Counted from the first letter of the stretch, positions 27,674 through 36,147 are shown. The stretch is 64,000 nt of DNA from Streptomyces ardesiacus (GCF_003112575.1 NZ_BEWC01000001.1:1364001-1428000), one strand, 5' to 3'. Notes: generated from the letters alone by a model not told the origin. Program-made: numbers and translations.

Positions 27674-28636
27674 CTACTTGACCGCGATCGGATTGACGGG
27701 CGAGCCGACCGCGCCGGTGATGGGCAGGGGGGCGGCGGTGAGCCAGAACTCGTAGCGGCCGTCGTCGGCGCAGTCGTCGGCGAGGGCTTCCAGGTCCCAC
27801 ATCTCGCCGATGAGCAGACCGAGGTGGGGGATGGCGACCTGGTGAAGGGGCTGGAAGGCGTGCTCGAACTCGTTCGGGCGGACCTCGAAGCCCCAGGTGT
27901 CGGTGGCGATCGCGGCGATCTCCGTGCCGTGCAGCCAGCCCGCCGTGGTGAACGACAGACCGGGCGCGGGACCGCCCGCGTAGTCGCCCCAGCCCTCGCG
28001 GCGGACCCGGGCGAGCTGCCCGGTGCGCACCAGGACGAGGTCCCCGCGGCCGACCGTGACGCCGTGGGCCTCGGCGGTCGCGGTCAGGTGCTCCTCGGTG
28101 ACCGCGAAACCGTCCGGCAGTTCGCCGCCCTCGCCGGCCACGCGTCCGACGTCCAGCAGCACACCGCGTCCGGCGACGTGCGGGGCCATGTGCTCGATGC
28201 CGGTGACCAGGTCGCCGTCGGAGGTGACGACCTGTTCCGAGGGGCGGCCGTTCCATGCCTTGCCGTGGTCGAAGATGTGCCCGAGGCCGTCCCACTGGGT
28301 GGAGCACTGCAGCGGCATCGCGATGACGTCGTCGGCGCCGCCGATGCCGTGCGGCAGGCCCTGGTTGCCGAGGGCCGCGTCGGTGCCGGTGTCCAGCATC
28401 GTGTGCACCGGGTTGGTGCGCCTGCGCCAGCCCTTCTGCGGTCCGTCGATGTCGAAACGCTGCGACAGGGAGAAGCTGACGCCCCGCCGGATCAGCGCGG
28501 CGCCCTCGCGCCGTTTCGCCTCGTCGAGGAAGTTGAGCGTGCCGAGCACGTCGTCCTCGCCCCAACGGCCCCAGTTGGAGTACGCCTTCGCGGCGCGCGC
28601 TATGGCTCCCTCGGGGTCGGTGCGGTCCGGGGTCAC
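27674..28636 (-). CDS. Cyclase-family (kynurenine-formamidase-like) hydrolase
   Basis: The 320-residue protein has the metal-binding cyclase-family motif in STQWDGLGHIFDHGKAWNG (normally HxGTHxDxPxH; the first His is Gln here) and LLDVGRVAG, DLVLVRTGQ, WLHGTEIAAIATDTWGFEV. Family members hydrolyse amides or lactones. The Gln-for-His change suggests an altered metal site. GTG 28636 overlaps the upstream FAH stop in GTGA, and the next gene starts 24 nt after its end. Confidence 0.85.
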   Translation of the reverse strand: MTPDRTDPEGAIARAAKAYSNWGRWGEDDVLGTLNFLDEAKRREGAALIRRGVSFSLSQRFDIDGPQKGWRRRTNPVHTMLDTGTDAALGNQGLPHGIGGADDVIAMPLQCSTQWDGLGHIFDHGKAWNGRPSEQVVTSDGDLVTGIEHMAPHVAGRGVLLDVGRVAGEGGELPDGFAVTEEHLTATAEAHGVTVGRGDLVLVRTGQLARVRREGWGDYAGGPAPGLSFTTAGWLHGTEIAAIATDTWGFEVRPNEFEHAFQPLHQVAIPHLGLLIGEMWDLEALADDCADDGRYEFWLTAAPLPITGAVGSPVNPIAVK

Positions 28637-29634
28637 CGGGACACCTCCGTCACGCAGCGGGTGCGCTGGGCGCCGAGGCCGGTGATGGAGGCGTCCATGA
28701 CGTCGCCGTCGCGCAGCAGCCGGCCCCAGTGCATGCCGTTGCCGGCGGGGGAGCCGGTGAGCACGAGGTCGCCGGGGAGGAGCCGGGCGGTCTGCGAGGC
28801 GTGGGAGACCACGCGCGCGACGCCGAAGATCATGTCCCGGGTGGACTCGTCCTGCATCGTCTCGCCGTTCAGCTTCAGCGTCAGGCGCAGGTCGCCCGGG
28901 TCCGCGACCGAGGAGGCGGGCACGATCCACGGGCCCAGCGGAGTGAAGCCCGGCGCGTTCTTGCTGCGCAGCCAGTCGGTTCCGATCTGCGGCATGTCCC
29001 GGCGGAAGACGGTGGCCCGGTCGGTCAGGTCGTTGGCGATGGTGTACCCGGCGACGTGCTCCAGGGCCTGCGCCACGGACACCCGGTGGGCGGGCCGGCC
29101 GATCACCGCGGCCAACTCCAGCTCCCAGTCGGGCTTCTCGGCCCACGCGGGCAGTACGACGTCGTCGTAGGCCCCGGTGACCGCGCTCGGCAGGCCGATG
29201 AACACGTACGGCAGGTCCTCGGCGGCCCGCCGGTCCATGATCTCCGCGGCCTCCGCACGCCGCTGAGCCTCCGGCCGCTCGTCACCCGGGGCCCGGTGCG
29301 CGACGTGCAGGTCGATGACGTGCTGCCGGTAGTTGGCGCCGGACTGGAACACCTGGAGCGGCTCGACGGGGGCGTGCACGCGGAACTCCGTCAACGGCCT
29401 GCGCACGAGGGAACGGTCGCCGGCCAGGACGGCCAGCCGCGGCGCCACCGAGTCCCACGCCTCCAGGATCCCGCGCACGGTCGGGACGGTGCCGCCGAGG
29501 GCGGGGCGCAGGTCGAGCACCTGGGCGTCGGGTGTGACGAGGGCGGGGAAGGCGGGGCCCTCGGGAGCGGACAGAGTGGCCAGCGCGAAGGGTCCGGCGA
29601 AGAGTGCGGACGCGGCTTCAGGTTTCACGGACAT
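28633..29634 (-). CDS. Fumarylacetoacetate-hydrolase-family enzyme, first gene of the aromatic operon
   Basis: The 333-residue FAH-fold enzyme shows QSGANYRQHVIDL, PYVFIGLPSAVTGAYDDVVLP, WELELAAVIGRPAHRVS with metal-binding acids, YTIANDLTDRATVFR, and LTGSPAGNGMHWGRLLRDGD. It is distinct from the second FAH at 23567, so the pathway seems to need two C-C hydrolase/hydratase/isomerase steps. AGGAGG directly precedes ATG 29634. As first gene it faces the LysR regulator across a 126-bp region with a perfect palindrome. Confidence 0.88.
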   Translation of the reverse strand: MSVKPEAASALFAGPFALATLSAPEGPAFPALVTPDAQVLDLRPALGGTVPTVRGILEAWDSVAPRLAVLAGDRSLVRRPLTEFRVHAPVEPLQVFQSGANYRQHVIDLHVAHRAPGDERPEAQRRAEAAEIMDRRAAEDLPYVFIGLPSAVTGAYDDVVLPAWAEKPDWELELAAVIGRPAHRVSVAQALEHVAGYTIANDLTDRATVFRRDMPQIGTDWLRSKNAPGFTPLGPWIVPASSVADPGDLRLTLKLNGETMQDESTRDMIFGVARVVSHASQTARLLPGDLVLTGSPAGNGMHWGRLLRDGDVMDASITGLGAQRTRCVTEVSR

Positions 29635-29692
29635 GTCCTCCTGATTGCGATGGCACTAATGTGGACCGCCCTTCGTGATCAGGGAAATCAAT

Positions 29693-29717
29693 TCCGTGGA
29701 TGACGGTCATCCACGGA
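29693..29717. promoter_or_regulatory. Perfect 25-bp palindrome, LysR operator
   Basis: Arms TCCGTGGATGAC (29693-29704) and GTCATCCACGGA (29706-29717) match perfectly around one central base. The site lies between the divergent LysR gene and the catabolic operon and contains the T-N11-A form expected of LysR boxes. Confidence 0.75.
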
Positions 29718-29760
29718 GCGAATTCCCGCAGGTCGCCGCCGCACAGCCAGGGAAACCGCC

Positions 29761-30678
29761 GTGAATCTCAGTAGCCTGGACCTCAACCTCGTCGTCGCCC
29801 TGCGCGCCCTCCTGGAGGAGCGCAACGTGACCCGTGCCGGGCAGCGCGTCGGCCTCAGCCAGCCGGCGATGAGTGCGGCGCTCTCCCGCCTGCGCCGTCA
29901 CTTCGACGACGACCTGCTGGCCCGCGTCGGCGGCCACTACGAACTCACCGCCCTCGGCCAGGTGCTCCTCGACCGCGTGTCCACCGCCTACGACCTGCTG
30001 GAGCGGCTCTTCGCCAGCCAGGCGGACTTCGACCCGGCCAAGGAGAGCCGCGAGTTCAAACTCCTGGCGTCCGACTACGCCGTCGCCGTCTTCGGCGCCG
30101 AACTCGCCCGGGTCGTGCACCAGGAGGCCCCCGGTATCCGGCTGCGCTTCGCCCAGACGCCGACCACCGTCGTGGACGCCACGGACACCCTGCTGAGCGC
30201 CACCGACGGCCTGCTCATGCCCCACGGCGTCATCAGCGACTTCCCCGCAACCGATCTCTACGAGGACCGGTGGGTCTTCCTCGTCGCCGAGGACCACCCG
30301 AGCGTCGGGGACCGGCTCACCCGCGAAGACCTGGCGCGGCTGCCCTGGGTCACCTACCAGCGCACCTACGACGCCCCGGCCGTCCGCCAGCTCGGCATGC
30401 TGGGCATCGAGCCCCGGGTGGAGGTCTCCGTCGACGTCTTCCAGATCATGCCCCTGCTGGTCAGCGGCACCCGGCGCATCGCCCTGATCCAGGCCCGCCT
30501 GGCCCGGCTCCTGGCTCCGCTCGCCGCCGTTCGCGTACTGGAGCCGCCCTACGAGGCCGTGCCCCTGCGGGAGGCCATGTGGTGGCACCCGGTGCACACC
30601 CATGACGCGGCCCACATCTGGCTGCGCGAGACCGCCGCCCGCGTCGGCAGGCGGATGGCCGACGAGCCCCGACGCTGA
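29761..30678 (+). CDS. LysR-family regulator of the aromatic operon (NodD-like)
   Basis: The 305-residue protein has the LysR helix-turn-helix (LDLNLVVALRALLEERNVTRAGQRVGLSQPAMSAALSRLRRHFDDDLL) and a periplasmic-binding-like effector domain with the NodD/NahR-type features DGLLMPHGVISDFPATDLYEDRWVFLVAEDHP. It probably activates the divergent operon in response to a pathway substrate or intermediate. GTG 29761 begins MNLSSLDLNLVV. Confidence 0.92.
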   Translation: MNLSSLDLNLVVALRALLEERNVTRAGQRVGLSQPAMSAALSRLRRHFDDDLLARVGGHYELTALGQVLLDRVSTAYDLLERLFASQADFDPAKESREFKLLASDYAVAVFGAELARVVHQEAPGIRLRFAQTPTTVVDATDTLLSATDGLLMPHGVISDFPATDLYEDRWVFLVAEDHPSVGDRLTREDLARLPWVTYQRTYDAPAVRQLGMLGIEPRVEVSVDVFQIMPLLVSGTRRIALIQARLARLLAPLAAVRVLEPPYEAVPLREAMWWHPVHTHDAAHIWLRETAARVGRRMADEPRR

Positions 30679-30781
30679 GCGGGCGGCCGCCGAACCGTGC
30701 GACACCTGCGCCGAATGCGTCTGAATCAGGGCATAGTTTTATACGTTGTGCCGCAAATCGCGCCAAGTGAGAGGAAGCGGC

Positions 30782-30943
30782 ATGACCTATGACGAACTGG
30801 CCACGACGGGGTCGGGACTGTCCTTGTTCGGCGTCGCACTGGGCCAGACCTGGCTGGTCGCGCTCGCCTTCGCCCTGACGCTGGGCGGCGCGCTGCTGGT
30901 CCGGTCCACGTTCCGGCGGGGCAAGGACGCGCATGAGGCGTAG
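30782..30943 (+). CDS. 53-residue peptide with LAxTG sorting motif, coupled to a polysaccharide synthase
   Basis: GAGAGGAAGCGGC precedes ATG 30782. The peptide begins MTYDELATTGSG: LATTG at residues 6-10 is the sorting motif used by Streptomyces class E sortases. A single hydrophobic helix (LFGVALGQTWLVALAFALTLGGALLV) and a positive tail (RSTFRRGKDAHEA) follow. It is thus a complete sorting signal with almost no cargo and no signal peptide. Its end overlaps the synthase gene by 11 nt, so translation is coupled. It could be a membrane subunit of the synthase instead, the LATTG being fortuitous. Confidence 0.75.
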   Translation: MTYDELATTGSGLSLFGVALGQTWLVALAFALTLGGALLVRSTFRRGKDAHEA

Positions 30944-32357
30944 ACCCGGAGCGCCGCGCACCCCGAGCGGGCGGCACGCACACCACCTCCCCGGTGCGCG
31001 GTACGTTCCCGTGGGCGCGCGAGGGGCGCTCGGCGTCCTGCCCTTCGCCGCCACCGTCGGCTGGGCCGCCTGGCACCTGCTGCAGCTCACCGTGTGGCGG
31101 GACCACGCCGATCCGGGGATGAGTGTCGTCTGGCTGGTGTCGTTCTGCCTGCTGTGGTGGCTTCCTGTGTGCTGGCTGGAGCGCCCGGCCACCGTCACGG
31201 AGGCGGAACAGCGGAGCGTGGACGCGCTGCGGGTGACCATCCAGATCCCCGTCTACAACGAGGACCCCGAGGCGCTCCACGCCTGCCTGCGGTCCGTCTT
31301 CGCCCAGTCCCGCCGCGTGCAGCGGGTGCGTGTCGTCGACGACGGTTCCGTCGACACGGCGACGGGCGAACCGCTGCTCTACGACGCCGAGCGCGCCTAC
31401 TTCCTGCGGGAGGCCGACAGCCTCGGCATCGAGGCGACCTGGGACCGCACGCCCAACCGCGGCAAGCGGTGGGCCCAGATGCACGTGCTCGCCGAGGACG
31501 ACGCCGACGTCTTCGTCACCCTCGACAGCGACTCCGTCATGGACGAGCACGCCGTGGCCGAGGGCCTCAAACCGTTCGCCGACCCGCGGGTGAAGTCGGT
31601 GGCGGGACTCGTCGTCCCCCTCAACGTGAGGACCAACGCGCTGACCCGGCTCACCACGCTGCTCTACGTCCCCTTCACCCGGGGCCTGCGCAGCGCACAG
31701 TCCGTACTCGGCTCCGTCCTCATCAACTCCGGCACGCTGGCCCTCTACCGGGCCGACGTCGTGCGGGGGCACGCCGGCGTCTACGAGCGGGAGACCTTCC
31801 GCGGCGTCCCGATGCAGATGAACGACGACTCCATGCTGACCATGTACGCGCGCCTGGAGGGCCGGACGGTGCACCAGCCCTCCGCCGTGTGCTTCACCCT
31901 GGTGCCGGACCGGCCACTCCACTACCTCCGCCAGCAACTGCGCTGGATGCGCGGCACCACCGTGCGGCACCTGTGGTGGCTGCGCCACATGCCGCTGCGC
32001 TCACTGGCCTTCTGGATGCCGGTGGTCGAGTACGCCCACCTCGTCCTGGCCCTCCTGGTGCCCGTGGCGGTTCTCGCCACCCCGGAACTGCGCGAGCAGG
32101 CCGGCTCGCTGCTCCAGTACACGCTCGTCCTGGCCTGTGCGATGAACTACCTCATCAGCCTGCGCCTGTTCGCCGTCCGGAGGACCGACGAGACACTGCG
32201 GCACCAGGTGATGATGTTCCTGCTCTCCCCCCTGGCCGGCCTCTGGCGGCTGGTGGTGCTCCGCCCCCTGTACCTGTACGCCGTGGCGACCTGCTGGCAG
32301 ATCGGCAGCTGGGGCACCCGGGCCAGGGTGGAGGTGCGTGCGTCTCCCGCCGCGTGA
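30933..32357 (+). CDS. Processive family-2 glycosyltransferase, hyaluronan-synthase-like
   Basis: The 474-residue membrane enzyme has two N-terminal helices and a cytosolic GT-A domain: VTIQIPVYNEDPEALHACLRS, VVDDGS (UDP-sugar), LDSDS (metal DxD), MNDDSMLTMYARLEGR (acceptor/catalytic Asp) and LRQQLRWMRGTTVR (QxxRW, processive synthases). At least three C-terminal helices follow. The motif order is that of HasA/NodC/chitin synthase: it should polymerise a beta-linked glycan (GlcNAc or alternating GlcNAc/uronic acid) and translocate it. With the LAxTG peptide it forms a two-gene unit. Confidence 0.88.
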   Translation: MRRRPGAPRTPSGRHAHHLPGARYVPVGARGALGVLPFAATVGWAAWHLLQLTVWRDHADPGMSVVWLVSFCLLWWLPVCWLERPATVTEAEQRSVDALRVTIQIPVYNEDPEALHACLRSVFAQSRRVQRVRVVDDGSVDTATGEPLLYDAERAYFLREADSLGIEATWDRTPNRGKRWAQMHVLAEDDADVFVTLDSDSVMDEHAVAEGLKPFADPRVKSVAGLVVPLNVRTNALTRLTTLLYVPFTRGLRSAQSVLGSVLINSGTLALYRADVVRGHAGVYERETFRGVPMQMNDDSMLTMYARLEGRTVHQPSAVCFTLVPDRPLHYLRQQLRWMRGTTVRHLWWLRHMPLRSLAFWMPVVEYAHLVLALLVPVAVLATPELREQAGSLLQYTLVLACAMNYLISLRLFAVRRTDETLRHQVMMFLLSPLAGLWRLVVLRPLYLYAVATCWQIGSWGTRARVEVRASPAA

Positions 32358-32419
32358 CCGCTCGGGCGCGACCGGTGGGGCGGGGCCGCTCGGGCCGGGC
32401 CGCGGTCCGGTGCCTCGGG

Positions 32420-33019
32420 TCAGCTGCGGCGGGACGACCAGAGCCAAGCCGACGTCCCGGCCACGACGGCGAGCGCCACCAGGTTGGCCACCAGGGCCGG
32501 GGCGTCGCCGGCCGGGGCGACGGTGGTCTCCCGCCAGACGATCCCGGCGACGGTCGGCGCGACGACCGTCAGCACCACGCCGACGATCTTGCGGACCGCG
32601 GTCCAGTGCACCGAGGTGCACAGCAGCACCCCGCCGGCGATGCGGATCAGGCCGCTGCACAACGCCAGGCCGGGAACGTCCCAGAGGAACGTCGTGACGA
32701 GGTAGGGAACGGTGAGCATGAGCAGCGGCACCAGCGGGTGCACCCTGCCCCGCCGCACGGGTGCGCCCGCGCTGCCGAAGGCCCCGGCCGGTGCCCCGCC
32801 CTCCCCGGCCTCGGCCAGCGCCGTCGCGGCGATCGTGCGGGGGTCGCCCAGCTCGGCGAGAATCTCGCCGGGCGTCGCGTCGGGGCGTTCGGCGCGCGTC
32901 ACCTCGATGTGTTCGGCGAGGTCGGCGAGGAGTTCCTGGCGGCGCTCGGCGGGAAGCGCGGAGGCCTCGCGTTCCACGGCGGCGAGGTAGTCGCGAGTGG
33001 GGTCGGTCGGTGTCTTCAT
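32420..33019 (-). CDS. HAAS-type membrane protein paired with PadR
   Basis: The 199-residue protein starts with a HAAS/DUF1700 helical domain (DYLAAVEREASALPAERRQELLADLAEHIEVTRAE ... ILAELGDPRTIAATALAEAG). About four membrane segments follow (VPYLVTTFLWDV, LIRIAGGVLLC, KIVGVVLTVVAPTVAGIVW, LVANLVALAVVAGTSAWLW). Such proteins are routinely encoded with a PadR regulator and are thought to sense or relay a membrane signal. ATG 33019 overlaps the PadR stop in ATGA. Confidence 0.85.
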   Translation of the reverse strand: MKTPTDPTRDYLAAVEREASALPAERRQELLADLAEHIEVTRAERPDATPGEILAELGDPRTIAATALAEAGEGGAPAGAFGSAGAPVRRGRVHPLVPLLMLTVPYLVTTFLWDVPGLALCSGLIRIAGGVLLCTSVHWTAVRKIVGVVLTVVAPTVAGIVWRETTVAPAGDAPALVANLVALAVVAGTSAWLWSSRRS

Positions 33020-33390
33020 GTGGGGTCTCCGGCGCAGGGGTGCGGGACGGTCAGGAACGTGTCGACGGCGTCGCGGAAACCGGGCCAGACGTGGCTGAAC
33101 TCGTCCAGCGCGGCCCGACCGCTCGCGGTGAGCGCGTAGTAGCGACGGGGCGGGCCGGAGGCGGACTCCTGCCAGGTGGTGGTGACCAGGTTCTCCCGGC
33201 GGAGCCGGGAGAGTAGGGGGTAGACCGTGCCCTGACTGGTGGCCAGGGCTCCCGACTCCTCCAGGGCGTGCAGGAGTTCCACGCCGTAGCGGGGGCGGTC
33301 CCGCATCAGGGCGAGGACGCAGTACTCCAGCACGCCCTTGCGCAGTTGGGCGGCTGCGCGGGCCTGCTTGGTCGAATCGCCAGGTTCCAT
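33016..33390 (-). CDS. PadR-family regulator
   Basis: The 124-residue winged-helix protein shows the PadR pattern LRKGVLEYCVLALMRDRPRYGVELLHALEESGALATSQGTVYPLLSRLRRENLVTTTWQES and a C-terminal dimer helix. It forms an overlapping operon with the HAAS membrane protein and probably represses that pair. ATG 33390 lacks a clear Shine-Dalgarno. It is divergent from the pectate lyase gene with 230 bp between. Confidence 0.88.
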   Translation of the reverse strand: MEPGDSTKQARAAAQLRKGVLEYCVLALMRDRPRYGVELLHALEESGALATSQGTVYPLLSRLRRENLVTTTWQESASGPPRRYYALTASGRAALDEFSHVWPGFRDAVDTFLTVPHPCAGDPT

Positions 33391-33512
33391 GCAAAGCAAG
33401 ATACCAGGCCGGGCAAGGCGTAAGCCGTTCCAGGCGTTGCGCGAGGGCGGACCTTGCCGACTGTAGGCCTCCAAATGTTCGTGTGCATGATTAGCAATCA
33501 CATACTTGACTA

Positions 33513-33560
33513 TTGACCTGTCCATGTCGGCTGGTTACGGTCCAGACAGAGAGCGCTTTC
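33513..33560 (+). promoter_or_regulatory. Pectate lyase promoter with LacI-type operator
   Basis: TTGACC (33513-33518), a 17-nt spacer and TACGGT (33536-33541) form a strong promoter with a start near 33548. GAGAGCGCTTTC (33549-33560), a near-palindrome around AGCGCT like the operators of Streptomyces LacI-family sugar repressors (CebR type), lies exactly at the predicted start. Confidence 0.6.
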
Positions 33561-33620
33561 CCCCGGCGCCAAGGTCGGCGCTCCGGTCATCGAACCGCCC
33601 CCACACTTGGAGATCGCACG

Positions 33621-34817
33621 ATGGAACTGAGACCTCTCGTCGCCTCCCTCGGCCTCCTCGCCGGCACGCTTGCCGCGGTTGCCTCCGGCACCACCGCGCA
33701 GGCCGCGACGCAGGCCGCGACGCAGGCCGCGACGACGGTGTACGTCGCGCCGTCCGGCACCGAGGACGCCGCCGGCACCCTGGCCGATCCCACGACGCTC
33801 GCCTCTGCGATCAGCCGGGTCGCCGCGGGCGGCACGATCTATCTGCGCGGCGGGACGTATGCGTACGGCCAGACCGTCACCGTGCCCCAGGGTGCGAACG
33901 GCACCGCGTCCGCGCGCACCACCATCACCCCCTACGCGAGCGAGAAGCCGGTGCTCAACTTCGCGGCCCAGAGCGAGAATTCGTCGAACCGCGGGCTGCA
34001 GGTGAACGGCTCGTACTGGCACATCAAGGGCATCGTCGTCGAGCACGCCGGGGACAACGGCATCTACATCGGCGGCAGCAACAACATCGTCGAGCGCACC
34101 GTCACCCGCTTCAACCGGGACACCGGCCTGCAGCTCGGCCGGATCTCCTCCAGCACGCCCGCGAGCCAGTGGCCGGCGAACAACCTGATCCTGAGCGCCG
34201 AGTCGCACGACAACGCCGACTCCGACGGCGAGGACGCGGACGGGTTCGCCGCCAAGCTCACCACCGGCACGGGCAACGTCTTCCGCTACGCCGTCTCCCA
34301 CCACAACATCGACGACGGCTGGGACCTGTACACCAAGACCGAGACCGGAGCGATCGGCCCGGTCACCGTCGAGGACTCGCTGGCGTACGGCAACGGCACG
34401 CTCAGCGACGGCACCGTGAACGACAACGGAGACCGCAACGGGTACAAGCTCGGCGGCGACGGCATCGCCGTCGACCACGTCGTCCGCCGCAGCATCGCCT
34501 TCAAGAACGGCCACCACGGGTTCACGTACAACAGCAACCCGGGCACCATGGCGATCTCCAGCAACCTGAGCGTCGACAACGCCGAGCGCAACTACTCGTT
34601 CGACAAGGGCACGTCGGTGTTCCGTTCCAACACCTCGTGCCGGTTCACGGTGTCGGGCTCCAACGACAAGACCGTCGGGAACGCGGACAGCTCCAACCAG
34701 TTCTGGACGGGCACGAACGGGTCCCGCTGCTCCTCCTACAGCGGCGCCCTCGGCTGGTCGTTCGCCTCGGACGGCAAGCTCGCCGTCACCCTTGGCGGCA
34801 AGGCCGTGACCTTGTAA
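33621..34817 (+). CDS. Secreted pectate lyase, parallel beta-helix (PL9-like)
   Basis: The 398-residue protein has a Sec signal (MELRPLVASLGLLAGTLAAVASGTTAQA) and then TTVYVAPSGTEDAAGTLADPTTLASAISRVAAGGTIYLRGGTY, the usual cap of beta-helix lyases. Right-handed helix repeats follow (LQVNGSYWHIKGIVVEHAGDNGIYIGGSNN ... EDADGFAAKLTTGTGNVFRYAVSHHNIDDGWDLYTK), with the acidic calcium-binding residues typical of family 9. It should cleave polygalacturonate by beta-elimination outside the cell. GGAG precedes ATG 33621. A LacI-type operator predicts induction by plant sugars, and a perfect hairpin follows the gene. Confidence 0.9.
   Translation: MELRPLVASLGLLAGTLAAVASGTTAQAATQAATQAATTVYVAPSGTEDAAGTLADPTTLASAISRVAAGGTIYLRGGTYAYGQTVTVPQGANGTASARTTITPYASEKPVLNFAAQSENSSNRGLQVNGSYWHIKGIVVEHAGDNGIYIGGSNNIVERTVTRFNRDTGLQLGRISSSTPASQWPANNLILSAESHDNADSDGEDADGFAAKLTTGTGNVFRYAVSHHNIDDGWDLYTKTETGAIGPVTVEDSLAYGNGTLSDGTVNDNGDRNGYKLGGDGIAVDHVVRRSIAFKNGHHGFTYNSNPGTMAISSNLSVDNAERNYSFDKGTSVFRSNTSCRFTVSGSNDKTVGNADSSNQFWTGTNGSRCSSYSGALGWSFASDGKLAVTLGGKAVTL
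33699..33734 (+). repeat. Three perfect 12-bp repeats at the signal-peptide junction
   Basis: CAGGCCGCGACG is repeated three times without change, encoding QAAT units right after the predicted signal cleavage site of the pectate lyase. Slippage would change linker length by four residues without a frameshift. Confidence 0.8.
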
Positions 34818-34833
34818 GGCACCCGACGACCGC

Positions 34834-34866
34834 ACCTGCCCGGCGGATGCGCACCGCCGGGCAGGT
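34834..34866 (+). terminator. Terminator of the pectate lyase gene
   Basis: ACCTGCCCGGCGG (34834-34846) pairs perfectly over 13 bp with 34854-34866 across a 7-nt loop, 17 nt after the stop codon. The rest of the 315-bp gap to 35132 shows no gene. Confidence 0.85.
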
Positions 34867-35132
34867 CCGTGCGGGGGTGGAGAGGCCGGGCTGCGGCAGG
34901 TCGAGGCTCGCTGGAGACGTTCTCAAAATCGTCTCCGCCTCGCCGCCGAGGACGGCCCCTTCCCGGCCTCCGAGGGGTGCTTGGGCGGGTGGCGGGTCGG
35001 GGTCCGGAGGGGAGTCCTTCCCCGTCCGCTTCCGGACCGCAGCAGGGCGCTCCAGCCATCGCCCCATGTCGGCCGACCTGGTCCTTCGTCCTCGCCGTTC
35101 CTATCATCGGGTTCGGTCGAAAGGGGGGCCGG

Positions 35133-35948
35133 ATGGACCGGACCGTACGCACCGTCGAGGACGTCCTCGCGCTCCTGGACGGGCTCTTCGCCTCCGAGGC
35201 CGAGACGGAAGCCCAAGCCGGAGCCGAACCCGAGCGCGGTCGGGTGGCGACCGGCGACGGCAGGGACTTCTGGGACCGCTTCTACGCCGACCGGTCGCGG
35301 CCCGTCCCGTTCTTCGCGGCGAAGCCGGACGAGAACCTGGCGGCCTACCTCGACCAGTGCCTGATCGCTCCCGGCCGCGCCCTGGACCTGGGATGCGGAC
35401 CCGGCCGCAACGCCCTGTACCTCGCCGCACACGGCTTCGAGGTGGACGCCGTCGACCTCTCGCCCGTGGCCGTGGCCTGGGGCGAGGACCGGGCCCAGGA
35501 GGCTGGAGCCGATGTCCGTTTCCTGTGCGGCGACGCCTTCACGCTCCCCGCCACCGAGCTGAGCGGCCCGTACGACCTGGTCGTCGACTCAGGGTGCTTC
35601 CACCACCTGCCGCCGCACCGTCGCATCAGCTACCTGGCGCTCCTTGACCGCGTCCTCGCACCAGGCGGCCACCTCGCGCTCACCTGCTTCGCCGCAGGAG
35701 AGGCGGGCGCGGGGTCGGAACTGACCGACGCCGACCTCTACCGTGAACGCCGGCTGCAGGGCGGCCTCGCCTACACGCCCGAAGCGCTGCGCTGGATCTT
35801 CTCCGACCTGACCGAGGTCGAACTGCGCCGCATGCGGGAGGAGGCGCCCGAGTCGGCACTGTTCGGCGTGGGCTTCCTGTGGACGGCGCTGTTCCGCCGG
35901 GGTGAGGCCTCCTCGGGCGACGTTCACGCGCTTCACGACCATACGTAG
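35133..35948 (+). CDS. SAM-dependent methyltransferase (class I)
   Basis: The 271-residue protein has an N-terminal acidic linker, then FWDRFYADRSRPVPFF, typical of TPMT/tellurite-type methyltransferases. Motif I ALDLGCGPGRNALYLA lies near residue 85, followed by VDAVDLSPVAVAWG, DLVVDSGCFHHLPPHRRISYL and LDRVLAPGGHLALTCF. It probably methylates a small molecule. AAGGGGGGCC precedes ATG 35133. It stands alone between the pectate lyase terminator and the ArsR gene. Confidence 0.87.
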   Translation: MDRTVRTVEDVLALLDGLFASEAETEAQAGAEPERGRVATGDGRDFWDRFYADRSRPVPFFAAKPDENLAAYLDQCLIAPGRALDLGCGPGRNALYLAAHGFEVDAVDLSPVAVAWGEDRAQEAGADVRFLCGDAFTLPATELSGPYDLVVDSGCFHHLPPHRRISYLALLDRVLAPGGHLALTCFAAGEAGAGSELTDADLYRERRLQGGLAYTPEALRWIFSDLTEVELRRMREEAPESALFGVGFLWTALFRRGEASSGDVHALHDHT

Positions 35949-36147
35949 GCCCGCGCCCTGTGCGTGCTTGTTCCGCCGGACGGCACAGTGGGCGGAACCG
36001 CCCTGGAGTCACTCCCCGGCTGCCCGACCCCCGTCCTGGTCCGGCTGGTCACGGCCCCCTGAGCACGGGCGGGCCCGCGCGTGCGGGCACCTAGACTGGT
36101 CGGCGCAGAGCACGGAGCTGATGATCAGGCCGGAAGGGAGAAGGACC

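Noticed and set aside
25515..28565. 1016-residue frame suggesting a giant fusion ending in the amidohydrolase
   Set aside because: Only the last 335 codons carry family motifs. The rest is out of frame with the convincing monooxygenase and cyclase genes, and GTG 26522 is a coupled start.
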